From positions 59,224 through 123,223 of the forward strand of contig CAYYWZ010000003.1 in NCBI GenBank assembly GCA_964475415.1: 64,000 nt of DNA, in the 5' to 3' direction. Made by a program: the position numbers and the translations under genes. Source of the DNA: CALCMJ01 sp964475415 (GTDB lineage: Bacteria > Bacteroidota > Bacteroidia > Chitinophagales > Saprospiraceae). How positions within the stretch are numbered: position 1 is the first letter of the stretch; each line of letters starts with the position of its first letter. Under the pieces are notes generated by a model. It searched no databases. It had not been told where the DNA came from and saw only the letters and a list, made by a program, of their open reading frames with translations. Below are positions 16,974 to 25,617 of the stretch, one piece after another.

Positions 16974-18362
16974 ATGGCTCCGTTTTTTACTAATGATGCA
17001 GTAGTTCTAGGAATTCTTATTTGCGTTCTAGCAGCTATTTTTTATACAGACTCCTTATCCTCTTCAGGATGGAAAAAATTCTACACCATAATTCCAGGTC
17101 TTCTCTTATGCTATTTTGTTCCTGCCTTGCTTAACTGGCCATTGGGCTTGATAGCACCTCACTGGTATGATGATGGTATTCTAGATCTTGTCAAGCAGAC
17201 GAATATAGGAGAGGTAGGAAAGATGTCCTATGATGAAATTACAGCGGCGCTTAGAGATGCGGGCATCACAAATGAACAACTTTCACCCTTTCAGCATCAC
17301 TCACAATTATATTTTGTAGCCTCTAGATATTTATTACCGGCCAGTCTTATTCTACTTTGTTTAGGTATAGATCTTAAAGGCGTTTTTAATCTAGGACCTA
17401 AAGCACTTATCATGTTTTTTACTGCTACAACAGGGATTATAATAGGAGGACCTCTTGCTCTATTGATAATATCTTATGTTGCTCCAGATATATTAGGTGG
17501 AGATGCTTCAGACATATGGAGAGGATTATCTACTGTGGCTGGTAGTTGGATCGGGGGAGGTGCTAATCAGACAGCGATGAAGGAAATCTTTGATGTCAAA
17601 GACAATTTATTTGGCACTATGATAGTAGTTGATGTGGTTGTTGCCAATATCTGGATGGGCTTATTATTGTATGGCGCCGGTCGATCTGAGAAAATCGATA
17701 ACATGTTGAAAGCAGATAACTCCTCTATAACAGAACTTAAGGATAGTATAGATAACTATAGAGCAAGCATTGCTAAAATGCCCACCACTACAGGACTTTT
17801 CCTTCTTCTTGCAGTTGCTTTTGGCGGAGTAGCTTTATCTCACTGGGGGAGTGATGTTATTACACCATTTATGCGTCAATATAAAGATACACTAGAGAGC
17901 TTGAGGTTAAACTCCTTGATGTCTGGTTTCTTTTGGTTGATTGTTATATGCACAACTATAGGTTTAGCCCTTTCATTTACAAGAGCGAGAAAATTAGAAG
18001 GTATAGGAGCTTCTAGATGGGGTTCTATATTTATTTACATACTAGTAGCTACTATAGGTATGAAGATGAATCTAGGAGAAGTAATCAATAACTTAGATTT
18101 ATTTGCGATAGGTATTTTATGGATGTCTATTCATGTAGGTTTATTATTGCTTGTAGCTAAACTTATCAAAGCACCATTCTTTTTTGTAGCGGTAGGCAGT
18201 CAAGCCAATGTAGGAGGAGCGGCATCAGCGCCCATTGTGGCATCCGCCTTCAGTCCAAGTCTAGCTCCAGTAGGGGTGTTAATGGCAGTGTTGGGCTATG
18301 CTTTGGGTACTTACGGAGCAATAATCTGTGCTACATTGATGCAAATTGTAGCGGGCGGATAA
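16974..18362 (+). CDS. DUF819 family multi-pass membrane protein
   Basis: A 462-residue membrane protein with about 12 predicted helices starting right at residue ~10. The signatures are those of DUF819 (PF05684, YjcL-like): N-D-A-V-V-L-G-I near the start, the glycine-rich repeat-half motifs S-W-I-G-G-G-A-N-Q-T-A-M-K-E and G-S-Q-A-N-V-G-G-A-A-S-A-P-I-V-A. The two inverted halves resemble sodium-coupled anion transporter folds, but no DUF819 substrate is known to me. I prefer the ATG at 16974 over an in-frame GTG at 16968 two codons upstream. It is a single gene, with no close partner. Confidence 0.9.
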   Translation: MAPFFTNDAVVLGILICVLAAIFYTDSLSSSGWKKFYTIIPGLLLCYFVPALLNWPLGLIAPHWYDDGILDLVKQTNIGEVGKMSYDEITAALRDAGITNEQLSPFQHHSQLYFVASRYLLPASLILLCLGIDLKGVFNLGPKALIMFFTATTGIIIGGPLALLIISYVAPDILGGDASDIWRGLSTVAGSWIGGGANQTAMKEIFDVKDNLFGTMIVVDVVVANIWMGLLLYGAGRSEKIDNMLKADNSSITELKDSIDNYRASIAKMPTTTGLFLLLAVAFGGVALSHWGSDVITPFMRQYKDTLESLRLNSLMSGFFWLIVICTTIGLALSFTRARKLEGIGASRWGSIFIYILVATIGMKMNLGEVINNLDLFAIGILWMSIHVGLLLLVAKLIKAPFFFVAVGSQANVGGAASAPIVASAFSPSLAPVGVLMAVLGYALGTYGAIICATLMQIVAGG

Positions 18363-18424
18363 AAAATATAGGCATAATAACTCTCTGATCTATAGATGGA
18401 TACGAATAACTGACAATTTTTGCG

Positions 18425-18432
18425 TATCTTTG
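18425..18432 (+). promoter_or_regulatory. Bacteroidetes-type -7 box before the glgA-like/glmS operon
   Basis: TATCTTTG is a full match to TAnnTTTG and lies 36 bases before the ATG at 18469. A -33 TTTG at the best spacing is not clear. It would drive the glgA-like, DUF4270, glmS and DUF4290 genes up to the terminator at 23203. Confidence 0.55.
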
Positions 18433-18468
18433 CACTCCAATTTTAAAATGTAGATTTAGAATTTATAT

Positions 18469-19272
18469 ATGAGTAAAAAAAGAGTACTGTTCGTAACGCA
18501 GGAAATGAGTCCTTATACCGCTGTTACCGAAATCTCTGAATTTGTCAGAAAGCTAACACCATATATCCAAACTAAAGGCATGGAAATCAGAGTGTTAATG
18601 CCAAAATTTGGATTAATCAACGAAAGAAGACATAGACTTCACGAGGTGGTGAGACTTTCTGGGATGAATATAATTGTCGATGATGATGATTATCCATTAA
18701 TAATAAAAGTAGCCTCGCTTCCAGGAGCAAGAATGCAAGTATACTTCCTTGACAATGAGGAGTTTTTCAAAAGAAAGCAAGTTTTTGTCGATGAAGATGG
18801 TAAAGCATTTAAGGATAACGAAGAAAGAATGGTTTTCTTTTGCAAAGGTGCTTTGGAAACGGTTAAGAAATTTGGTTGGGCACCAGACGTTGTTCATTGC
18901 CATGGCTGGATGACTAGTCTTATACCTTTATATCTAAAGAAGGTTTATCATAATGATCCTATTTTCCAGGATTCTAAAGTTATATATTCTGCGTACAAGG
19001 ATAGTATGGAAAAAGATTTTGATAATAGATTCGTAGACTTAGCTGCTATAAATGCGCTAGAAGACGAGGATCTTGCACCATATGTAAATGGAAAGAAAAT
19101 CACCCTACATGAGGGTGCGCTAAGACATAGTGATGCTATCGTCAAAGGAAGCGAAGATCTTTCTAAAAGCGTTAACAATGTAATATCCGATCTTGACGTT
19201 CCAGTATTGGAATACAGCGAGATAGAGGATATGCCAGCAGCAACGCTTCAGTTCTTTAAAGAATTGATGTAA
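18469..19272 (+). CDS. Short glycogen/starch synthase-like protein (GT5 N-terminal domain only)
   Basis: A 267-residue protein that aligns only to the N-terminal half of GlgA: V-L-F-V-T-Q-E-M-S-P-Y, then I-R-V-L-M-P-K-F-G-L-I-N-E-R-R-H, and the conserved V-V-H-C-H-G-W-M-T-S-L-I-P-L-Y-L-K. GlgA enzymes are ~480 residues and place the ADP-glucose-binding K-T-G-G-L after the first strand. Here the same spot reads A-V-T-E-I-S-E-F, and the whole C-terminal Rossmann domain is absent. It is therefore probably not a working glycogen synthase despite the usual annotation. It heads an operon with DUF4270 (24 bases on), glmS and DUF4290. Confidence 0.85.
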   Translation: MSKKRVLFVTQEMSPYTAVTEISEFVRKLTPYIQTKGMEIRVLMPKFGLINERRHRLHEVVRLSGMNIIVDDDDYPLIIKVASLPGARMQVYFLDNEEFFKRKQVFVDEDGKAFKDNEERMVFFCKGALETVKKFGWAPDVVHCHGWMTSLIPLYLKKVYHNDPIFQDSKVIYSAYKDSMEKDFDNRFVDLAAINALEDEDLAPYVNGKKITLHEGALRHSDAIVKGSEDLSKSVNNVISDLDVPVLEYSEIEDMPAATLQFFKELM

Positions 19273-19296
19273 ATATTAATTTATATAAAGTAGTAG

Positions 19297-20631
19297 ATGA
19301 GAAAAATTCTTGTATTACTGATAGGAGTAACACTCCTATTTTCTTGCGGTGAAGATAGTGTCATCGGATCAGAATTAGTAGATGGAGAGAATATAGATGT
19401 TGTTTTTACAGATGATGTTCCCATAAAAATGCAGTCGGTATTAGCTGATACATCAGCAATATTTACTATAGGGGAGAATACTTCTACAGACCTTAGGACT
19501 ACAACCTTTGGTAGATTAGATGATCCATTTTTTGGAGTGACGGAAACAACAATATATACAGATGTTCATTTTAACTCTATTAATCCTACTATAGAAGATG
19601 GTGCAACTATAGATTCTGTTGTTTTATCATTTCCATTAGATACTATCATAAGATATGCTAACGAAGATGCGAGACATAGAATAGAAATTTATCCTCTTTT
19701 AGAATCTCTGACAGACCTTGATACCTTCAGGACAACAACTAGTTTTGATTTTGATCCATCTCCACTAGCTATTTACGATGGTGTCATAAATCCTTTTGAT
19801 TCTGTTTTTGTTAACCAGCCTGAAGGAGATACACTTTTCCGCTTTATTCCTCTGATCCGTATGCAGATGCAAGAGCCTTATTTGACAGAATTTGTAGAAG
19901 CTTTCAGAACAGCAGAAGATGATGATGCTTTTATAGACTTGATTAATGGTTTTGCCATAAAGTCTTTTCCAGATGATAATTCTCTTATGAGTTTTAACAT
20001 GAGTAATACCTTAGCATCGCTAAATGACATAACAATATATTATACTCAGAATGATACCATAAGAAGGTACGAGATGCCTATGGGTGTGAGAAGATTTGTA
20101 AACTATGATCATACTTTCGAAGGATCACAATCTGAGCAAGCACTAAATAATTATACCTTTGGAGATAGTTTAGTCTTTCTGCAAGGAATGCGCGGTTTTA
20201 ATGTGGAAATAGATATCAGCGCTTTTAGGGAGCAGTTTGGAGATCAGGATATAAGTTATGGAGAGTTAGAGTTCTTTGGACCATCACTTATGGGAGACGA
20301 CCTTACAACATTTTCTCCTATAGAAACCATGACCTTAGCCTATAGAAATGAAGATGGAAATCTAGTCTCTATAGAAGACTTTACACTAGGCCAAAGTATC
20401 GGATCTAGTACTTTCTTTGGAGGCATAAAAGAGGAGGTCGAAAACAATATGATCAAGTATAATCTATCGATTACCCATCACCTAGTTGAAATGCTAAATG
20501 ATGATACCTTACCTGATGAGCTATTCCTAATTCCTCTGTTTAAAACATTTACAGCTAACAGAGGTATATTATACGGACCGGGTCATTCAGAATTTCCAGC
20601 AAGATTAAAATTAATTACAATTAATCCTTAA
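19297..20631 (+). CDS. DUF4270 family lipoprotein
   Basis: A 444-residue protein with lipobox L-F-S-C (Cys at residue 17) followed by the family opening G-S-E-L-V-D-G-E-N-I-D-V-V-F-T-D. The body is beta-rich, with recurring D-S-V-V-L-S-F-P-L strands and the C-terminal P-A-R-L-K-L-I end. DUF4270 is confined to Bacteroidota and I know no assigned function; the lipobox and all-beta body fit an outer-membrane-anchored surface or periplasmic protein. It lies between the GlgA-like gene (24 bases) and glmS (4 bases). Confidence 0.88.
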   Translation: MRKILVLLIGVTLLFSCGEDSVIGSELVDGENIDVVFTDDVPIKMQSVLADTSAIFTIGENTSTDLRTTTFGRLDDPFFGVTETTIYTDVHFNSINPTIEDGATIDSVVLSFPLDTIIRYANEDARHRIEIYPLLESLTDLDTFRTTTSFDFDPSPLAIYDGVINPFDSVFVNQPEGDTLFRFIPLIRMQMQEPYLTEFVEAFRTAEDDDAFIDLINGFAIKSFPDDNSLMSFNMSNTLASLNDITIYYTQNDTIRRYEMPMGVRRFVNYDHTFEGSQSEQALNNYTFGDSLVFLQGMRGFNVEIDISAFREQFGDQDISYGELEFFGPSLMGDDLTTFSPIETMTLAYRNEDGNLVSIEDFTLGQSIGSSTFFGGIKEEVENNMIKYNLSITHHLVEMLNDDTLPDELFLIPLFKTFTANRGILYGPGHSEFPARLKLITINP

Positions 20632-20635
20632 AACA

Positions 20636-22480
20636 ATGTGTGGTATAGTTGCGTACGTAGGAAAAAATGAAGCTTATCCTATAATTATAGAAGGTCTAAG
20701 AAGACTAGAATACAGAGGGTATGATAGTGCTGGTGTCTCTATCTTAAATGGAGATATCCATACTTATAAGAAGAAAGGAAAGGTACAAGACCTTGTAAAT
20801 TATGCGGAAAGTACTGGAGATAAAATAACGGGCAATTTAGGCATAGGACACACAAGATGGGCTACACATGGTAAGCCTAATGATGTAAATGCTCATCCGC
20901 ATTCGTCAGGTAATAACAGACTTACTTTAGTCCATAACGGGATCATAGAAAATTATGACACGATAAAGAAAGCCCTAGCAGAGCTTGGTCATACCTTTAC
21001 GAGTGAGACAGATACAGAAGTACTTGTACACTTTATAGAAGAATTACAAAATAGAGATAATCTTACCTTAGAAGAGGCGGTACGACAGGCACTCTCAAAG
21101 GTTGTAGGAGCATACGCTATAGTTGTTTTTGACAAAAATGATCCTAACAAATTAGTAGGCGCAAGAAAATCTAGTCCCTTAGTTTTCGGGATAGGTGAAG
21201 ATGAGTACTTTATCGCTTCTGATGCATCGCCGATAATTAAATTTACAAACAAAGTCATCTACTTAGAGGATGAAGAAATAGTAACCATCAATCGAGATGG
21301 TACTTATCAGATAAAAAATATAAAGAACGAGGTTCTCAATCATAAGGTTCATGAGTTAGATCTCAAGTTAGATGAAATAGAGAAAGGAGGATTCGATCAC
21401 TTTATGCTCAAGGAAATATACCAGCAGCCAATCACGATTGCTGAGAGTATGAAGGGAAGACTCAATGCGGAAAAAGGATGGGCAACACTAGGAGGAATGG
21501 AACAATATGTTAATAGAATGACTAAGGCGAAAAGGATTATTATCCTAGCTTGTGGTACTTCATGGCATTCCGCTCTGATAGGAGAATACCTTATAGAAGA
21601 GTTTGCTAGAATTCCAGTAGAAGTAGAGTACGCATCGGAGTTTAGATATAGAAATCCTATCATAAATGAGGAGGATGTAATAATAGCGATATCCCAATCT
21701 GGAGAAACTGCAGATACTTTGGCGGCTCTAGAAATGGCAAAAAAGAAAGGTGCACTTTTATATGGAATTGTAAATGTAGTAGGTTCTTCTATAGCAAGAA
21801 TAACACACTGTGGATCTTATACTCATGCAGGTCCAGAAATAGGTGTGGCTTCTACAAAAGCATTTACAAGTCAACTTACTGTACTAACTTTAATGGCCTT
21901 ATATCTAGGACACGAACGAGGAACAATTAGTGCAGATCGATACCAAAACTTAATAAACGAATTAGATAATATACCAAAAAAAGTTGCGAAGATAATAGAG
22001 TCTAATGAGCAGATAAAGTATATAGCGGGAGAAATAAAAAGTGCGTCCAATGCTCTATATCTAGGAAGAGGATTCAACTTCCCAGTAGCTCTAGAAGGAG
22101 CGCTTAAACTAAAAGAAATATCGTATATCCATGCTGAAGGTTATCCAGCTGCTGAAATGAAGCACGGTCCTATAGCACTTATAGATATATATATGCCAGT
22201 TGTTGTCATAGCAACAAATGTGGCTTCTTATGAGAAAGTAGTCAGTAATATACAAGAAGTCAAAGCCAGAAAAGGTATCATCATAGCCATTGTAACAGAA
22301 GGCGATACTCAGATCAAAGAAATGGCTGACTTTACTATAGAAATACCAAAAACAGATGATCCACTTACACCATTATTATCAGTTATACCATTGCAATTAC
22401 TTGCATACCATATTGCTGTAATGAGAGGATGTAATGTAGACCAACCAAGAAACCTTGCAAAATCAGTAACCGTAGAATAG
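20636..22480 (+). CDS. glmS: Glutamine-fructose-6-phosphate aminotransferase (isomerising)
   Basis: A 614-residue protein complete from the catalytic Cys2 (M-C-G-I-V-A-Y-V-G) through the glutaminase domain (H-T-R-W-A-T-H-G, H-N-G-I-I-E-N-Y) to two SIS isomerase domains (A-C-G-T-S-W-H-S, S-Q-S-G-E-T-A-D-T, E-G-Y-P-A-A-E-M-K-H-G-P) and the C-terminal K-S-V-T-V-E. It makes glucosamine-6-phosphate from fructose-6-phosphate and glutamine, the entry to UDP-GlcNAc for peptidoglycan and LPS. MurA, two genes on, uses the downstream product UDP-GlcNAc. No glmS ribozyme-like leader is evident: only 4 bases separate it from DUF4270. Confidence 0.98.
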   Translation: MCGIVAYVGKNEAYPIIIEGLRRLEYRGYDSAGVSILNGDIHTYKKKGKVQDLVNYAESTGDKITGNLGIGHTRWATHGKPNDVNAHPHSSGNNRLTLVHNGIIENYDTIKKALAELGHTFTSETDTEVLVHFIEELQNRDNLTLEEAVRQALSKVVGAYAIVVFDKNDPNKLVGARKSSPLVFGIGEDEYFIASDASPIIKFTNKVIYLEDEEIVTINRDGTYQIKNIKNEVLNHKVHELDLKLDEIEKGGFDHFMLKEIYQQPITIAESMKGRLNAEKGWATLGGMEQYVNRMTKAKRIIILACGTSWHSALIGEYLIEEFARIPVEVEYASEFRYRNPIINEEDVIIAISQSGETADTLAALEMAKKKGALLYGIVNVVGSSIARITHCGSYTHAGPEIGVASTKAFTSQLTVLTLMALYLGHERGTISADRYQNLINELDNIPKKVAKIIESNEQIKYIAGEIKSASNALYLGRGFNFPVALEGALKLKEISYIHAEGYPAAEMKHGPIALIDIYMPVVVIATNVASYEKVVSNIQEVKARKGIIIAIVTEGDTQIKEMADFTIEIPKTDDPLTPLLSVIPLQLLAYHIAVMRGCNVDQPRNLAKSVTVE

Positions 22481-22486
22481 AATAAG

Positions 22487-23152
22487 ATGAGTTCACAACT
22501 AAATATGACCTATAATTCTCAGAGAGAATTACTTAAGATTCCAGAATATGGAAGAAACGTTCAGAATCTAATCAATCATGCTAAAACTATAGAAGATCCA
22601 GAATATAGACAGCGATTTGTTGAGCGAATCGTATATCTGATGCAACAGATGAATCCTGAGAATGCTAATAATCCGGATTCGAAACAGCGATATTGGGGGC
22701 ATCTGTATAGAATAGCTGATTACGATCTAGAGGTTACGCCACCAGAAGGGATATCTGTATCACCTGATAATGCTAGACTTAGACCAGAAAAACTAGCCTA
22801 TCCTGAGAAGTCTAAAAAATTTAGACACTACGGGAATAATGTCAAAATAATGATTGACAAAGCAGTTGAGATGGAAGACGGAGAGAAGAAAGACGCTTAC
22901 ATGAGACTTATAGGTTCTTTTATGAAACTAGCCTATAAGAATTGGAATAAAGAACATTATGTCAATGATGAGATCATCAAAGGAGATCTAAAAGCGATGT
23001 CTGCTGGTAAGTTAATTATAGGAGATAATGTAGCTCTAGATGCTCTTGCTAATTCCGTAAAGAAAAAACCGCAGCAGAATAAAAATAAGAACCATAAGTC
23101 TAATAAAAACAGAAATAAAAAAAGAAATAATAACTACAAGAAAAGACGATAA
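22487..23152 (+). CDS. DUF4290 family protein with basic Asn/Lys-rich tail
   Basis: A 221-residue cytoplasmic protein with the DUF4290 pattern M-T-Y-N-S-Q-R-E-L-L-K-I-P-E-Y-G-R-N-V-Q and Y-R-Q-R-F-V-E-R-I-V. The N-terminal ~185 residues are helical. The last ~30 residues switch to a low-complexity run of Lys, Asn and Arg, which looks disordered and nucleic-acid-binding. It is 6 bases after glmS and before murA, an order I recall as common in Bacteroidota; the biochemical role is unknown. The high A content of the tail follows from Lys/Asn codons and is not in itself a sign of transfer. Confidence 0.88.
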   Translation: MSSQLNMTYNSQRELLKIPEYGRNVQNLINHAKTIEDPEYRQRFVERIVYLMQQMNPENANNPDSKQRYWGHLYRIADYDLEVTPPEGISVSPDNARLRPEKLAYPEKSKKFRHYGNNVKIMIDKAVEMEDGEKKDAYMRLIGSFMKLAYKNWNKEHYVNDEIIKGDLKAMSAGKLIIGDNVALDALANSVKKKPQQNKNKNHKSNKNRNKKRNNNYKKRR

Positions 23153-23202
23153 TTCTTTAATATAAAAAGGATAAGATATTATAAAAATATTTAATATTTT
23201 AG

Positions 23203-23231
23203 AGGCTCAAGATTTTCTTGGGCCTTTTTTT
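23203..23231 (+). terminator. Intrinsic terminator between DUF4290 and murA
   Basis: AGGCTCAAGA (23203-23212) pairs with TCTTGGGCCT (23216-23225) with one T-G pair and a TTT loop, then runs into a seven-T tract. It ends the glmS-DUF4290 transcript only ~20 bases before the murA ATG. Confidence 0.85.
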
Positions 23232-23251
23232 ATTGTAAATACTAACGAAAT

Positions 23252-24568
23252 ATGAGTACAGAGTCCTTTAGAGTTACCGGTGGAAATAAATTATCAGGGA
23301 ATATCACACCTCAAGGTGCTAAGAACGAAGCCCTTCAGATCATATCGGCTACCTTACTTTCCTCAGAGGAAATAGTGATAGAGAATATACCAGATATTCT
23401 AGATGTAAGAAGATTGATTGCTCTGGTAAGAGGTCTGGGTGTAAAAGTTAATAAGCTGAAAGATAATTGTTTTTCTTTTCATGCTGAAAATATTGATTTA
23501 GACTATTTCTCTTCCAAGGAGTATCAGCATGAAGCTAAACGAATAAGAGGTTCCGTAATGTTGCTAGGACCGCTACTCGCAAGGTTCAAAAAAGCATTTC
23601 TCCCTAAACCTGGAGGAGATAAGATAGGAAGAAGAAGATTAGATACCCACTTTAATGGGTTTATCAAACTAGGAGCAGAATTTGTTTTCAATGAAGCGGA
23701 AGATACGTACTACTTAGAGGGCAAAAACCTCAAAGGTGCTTATATCTTGATGGATGAAATATCTGTAACAGGTACGGCTAATATTGTTATGACTGCTGTT
23801 CTAACTTCAGGTACAACAACTATATATAATGCGGCATGTGAGCCTTACTTACAACAACTATGTAAGATGCTAGTCTCTATGGGAGCAGATATCTCGGGTA
23901 TAAGTTCCAACATGCTTATTATAAATGGAGTTAAAGAACTCAAAGGAACTACACATAAAATTCTTCCTGATATGATAGAGATAGGAAGTTTTATAGGCCT
24001 AGCAGCCATGACTCAATCGAGTTTAAGAATAGAGAATGTCCAGTTAAAAGAATTAGGTATTATCCCATCTGTTTTCCAAAAACTAGGCATAGAGTTAGAG
24101 TTTGAAAACGATGATATAATTGTTCCAGAGCAAGAGTCTTATGAGATACAACATTTTATAGACGGCTCTATCATGACAGTTTATGATGCACCGTGGCCTG
24201 GCTTTACACCGGATCTTATGAGCATACTTCTAGTTGTGGCGATCCAGGCTAAGGGAAGTATTCTTATTCATCAGAAGATGTTCGAAAGTAGATTGTTTTT
24301 TGTAGATAAACTCATAGATATGGGTGCGCAAATTATTCTCTGTGATCCGCATAGAGCTACTGTCATAGGTCTGGATAGAAAGTATCCGCTTAAAGGTATA
24401 GAAATGACTTCTCCAGATATACGTGCAGGTGTATCACTGCTCATCGCTGCACTTTCTGCAGAAGGGGTAAGTATCATACATAATATCCAGCAAATAGATA
24501 GAGGGTATCAGAATATAGATGGAAGACTTATCAAGTTAGGAGCAAGTATAGAGCGTATCGTTGGATAG
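23252..24568 (+). CDS. murA: UDP-N-acetylglucosamine 1-carboxyvinyltransferase
   Basis: A 438-residue EPSP-synthase-fold enzyme: N-terminal G-G-N-K-L-S-G-N-I-T-P-Q-G-A-K-N-E-A-L and the C-terminal D-I-R-A-G-V-S-L-L-I-A-A-L-S-A-E-G are typical MurA. It transfers enolpyruvate from PEP to UDP-GlcNAc, the first committed step of peptidoglycan synthesis. The loop that carries the reactive Cys115 in E. coli reads P-G-G-D-K-I-G-R-R-R here, with Asp123 (codon 23618-23620) at that place. In mycobacteria and chlamydiae the same Asp is known to make the enzyme insensitive to fosfomycin. The gene starts ~20 bases after a terminator and is convergent with the prenyl synthase gene, only 3 bases apart at the stops. 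Confidence 0.97.
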   Translation: MSTESFRVTGGNKLSGNITPQGAKNEALQIISATLLSSEEIVIENIPDILDVRRLIALVRGLGVKVNKLKDNCFSFHAENIDLDYFSSKEYQHEAKRIRGSVMLLGPLLARFKKAFLPKPGGDKIGRRRLDTHFNGFIKLGAEFVFNEAEDTYYLEGKNLKGAYILMDEISVTGTANIVMTAVLTSGTTTIYNAACEPYLQQLCKMLVSMGADISGISSNMLIINGVKELKGTTHKILPDMIEIGSFIGLAAMTQSSLRIENVQLKELGIIPSVFQKLGIELEFENDDIIVPEQESYEIQHFIDGSIMTVYDAPWPGFTPDLMSILLVVAIQAKGSILIHQKMFESRLFFVDKLIDMGAQIILCDPHRATVIGLDRKYPLKGIEMTSPDIRAGVSLLIAALSAEGVSIIHNIQQIDRGYQNIDGRLIKLGASIERIVG

Positions 24569-24571
24569 ATA

Positions 24572-25546
24572 CTATTTCTGTCTATCTGTAACATAGAAAA
24601 CTAAATCGTAGAGCGCTTTTCTAGATGGATTATCAGGGAAGCTCTGGAGTAGTTCTATAGCTTCTGATCTATAGTCGTTCATCTTACTGCGCGCGTAATC
24701 TAGACCGCCAGTAGATTTCACGAAAGCAATAATCTCTTTTATCTTTTTAGGATTTTCGCTATCCTTTTTGATGTAGTTGATGTATTTAGTTTTCTCCTTT
24801 TTTGTAGCCTTACTCAGAGCGTATATAAGCGGAAGGGTCATTTTCTTTTCTTTGATATCTATACCTTTAGGTTTTCCGATATTGGTGTCACCATAGTCGA
24901 ACAAGTCATCTTTGATCTGGAAAGCCATACCTATTTTTTCTCCGAACAAAAACATCTTATCGATAACCTCTTGGTCATCTGTAACTGTCGAAGCGCCTGA
25001 GGCACATGCTGAGGCAATCAGACTTGCTGTTTTTTGTCTTATTATATCATAATATACATCCTCTTTGATATCTAGCTTTCTGGCTTTTTCCATTTGTAGA
25101 AGTTCACCCTCACTCATCACTTTAATAGTATTAGCTAGAATACCTAGTGAGGTAAATCGCTTATTTTCAACAGCAAGAATAAATCCTCTAGACAACAAAA
25201 AATCTCCTACGAGAACCGCTATCTTATTCTTCCATAATGCATTGACAGAAAAGAAGCCTCTGCGTTCGTTAGAATCATCTACGACATCATCATGAACCAA
25301 GGTTCCTGTATGTACCAGCTCTATAAGAACGGCCGTGTCGTAGGTAGCATCGTTAATTTCACCCCACAACTTACTGGCAAGAAATACAAACATGGGACGT
25401 ACCTGTTTCCCTTTTCTCTGTACAATATAGTAGGTTATTTTATCTAAGAAAGCTACACTAGACTTCATAGACTCTTTGAAATATTTTTCAAAAATAATGA
25501 GTTCTTCCGCTATTGGTTTTTGTATGTCTTTTAGTGTCTTACCCAT
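24572..25546 (-). CDS. Polyprenyl diphosphate synthase (octaprenyl/heptaprenyl type)
   Basis: A 324-residue all-helical trans-prenyltransferase. The first Asp-rich motif is H-D-D-V-V-D-D-S-N-E-R-R-G near residue 92 and the second is I-K-D-D-L-F-D-Y. Between them lies G-D-F-L-L-S-R-G-F. The two motifs bind allylic diphosphate and IPP through magnesium. Long-chain members make the side chain of menaquinone, which suits the UbiE/MenG gene at 38424. The residues upstream of the first motif fit a long-chain enzyme rather than farnesyl synthase, but product length cannot be read with certainty. It is transcribed leftward, toward murA. Confidence 0.92.
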   Translation of the reverse strand: MGKTLKDIQKPIAEELIIFEKYFKESMKSSVAFLDKITYYIVQRKGKQVRPMFVFLASKLWGEINDATYDTAVLIELVHTGTLVHDDVVDDSNERRGFFSVNALWKNKIAVLVGDFLLSRGFILAVENKRFTSLGILANTIKVMSEGELLQMEKARKLDIKEDVYYDIIRQKTASLIASACASGASTVTDDQEVIDKMFLFGEKIGMAFQIKDDLFDYGDTNIGKPKGIDIKEKKMTLPLIYALSKATKKEKTKYINYIKKDSENPKKIKEIIAFVKSTGGLDYARSKMNDYRSEAIELLQSFPDNPSRKALYDLVFYVTDRQK

Positions 25547-25617
25547 CGGTAGTCATTGGAGTCGCAAGTTACAAATCATAACAAGATTAGAGCATAAAGT
25601 TTCACCTAGATTGATCT

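Noticed and set aside
20570..20640. glmS ribozyme leader
   Set aside because: Only four bases separate the DUF4270 stop from the glmS start, and the ribozyme is a Firmicutes feature.
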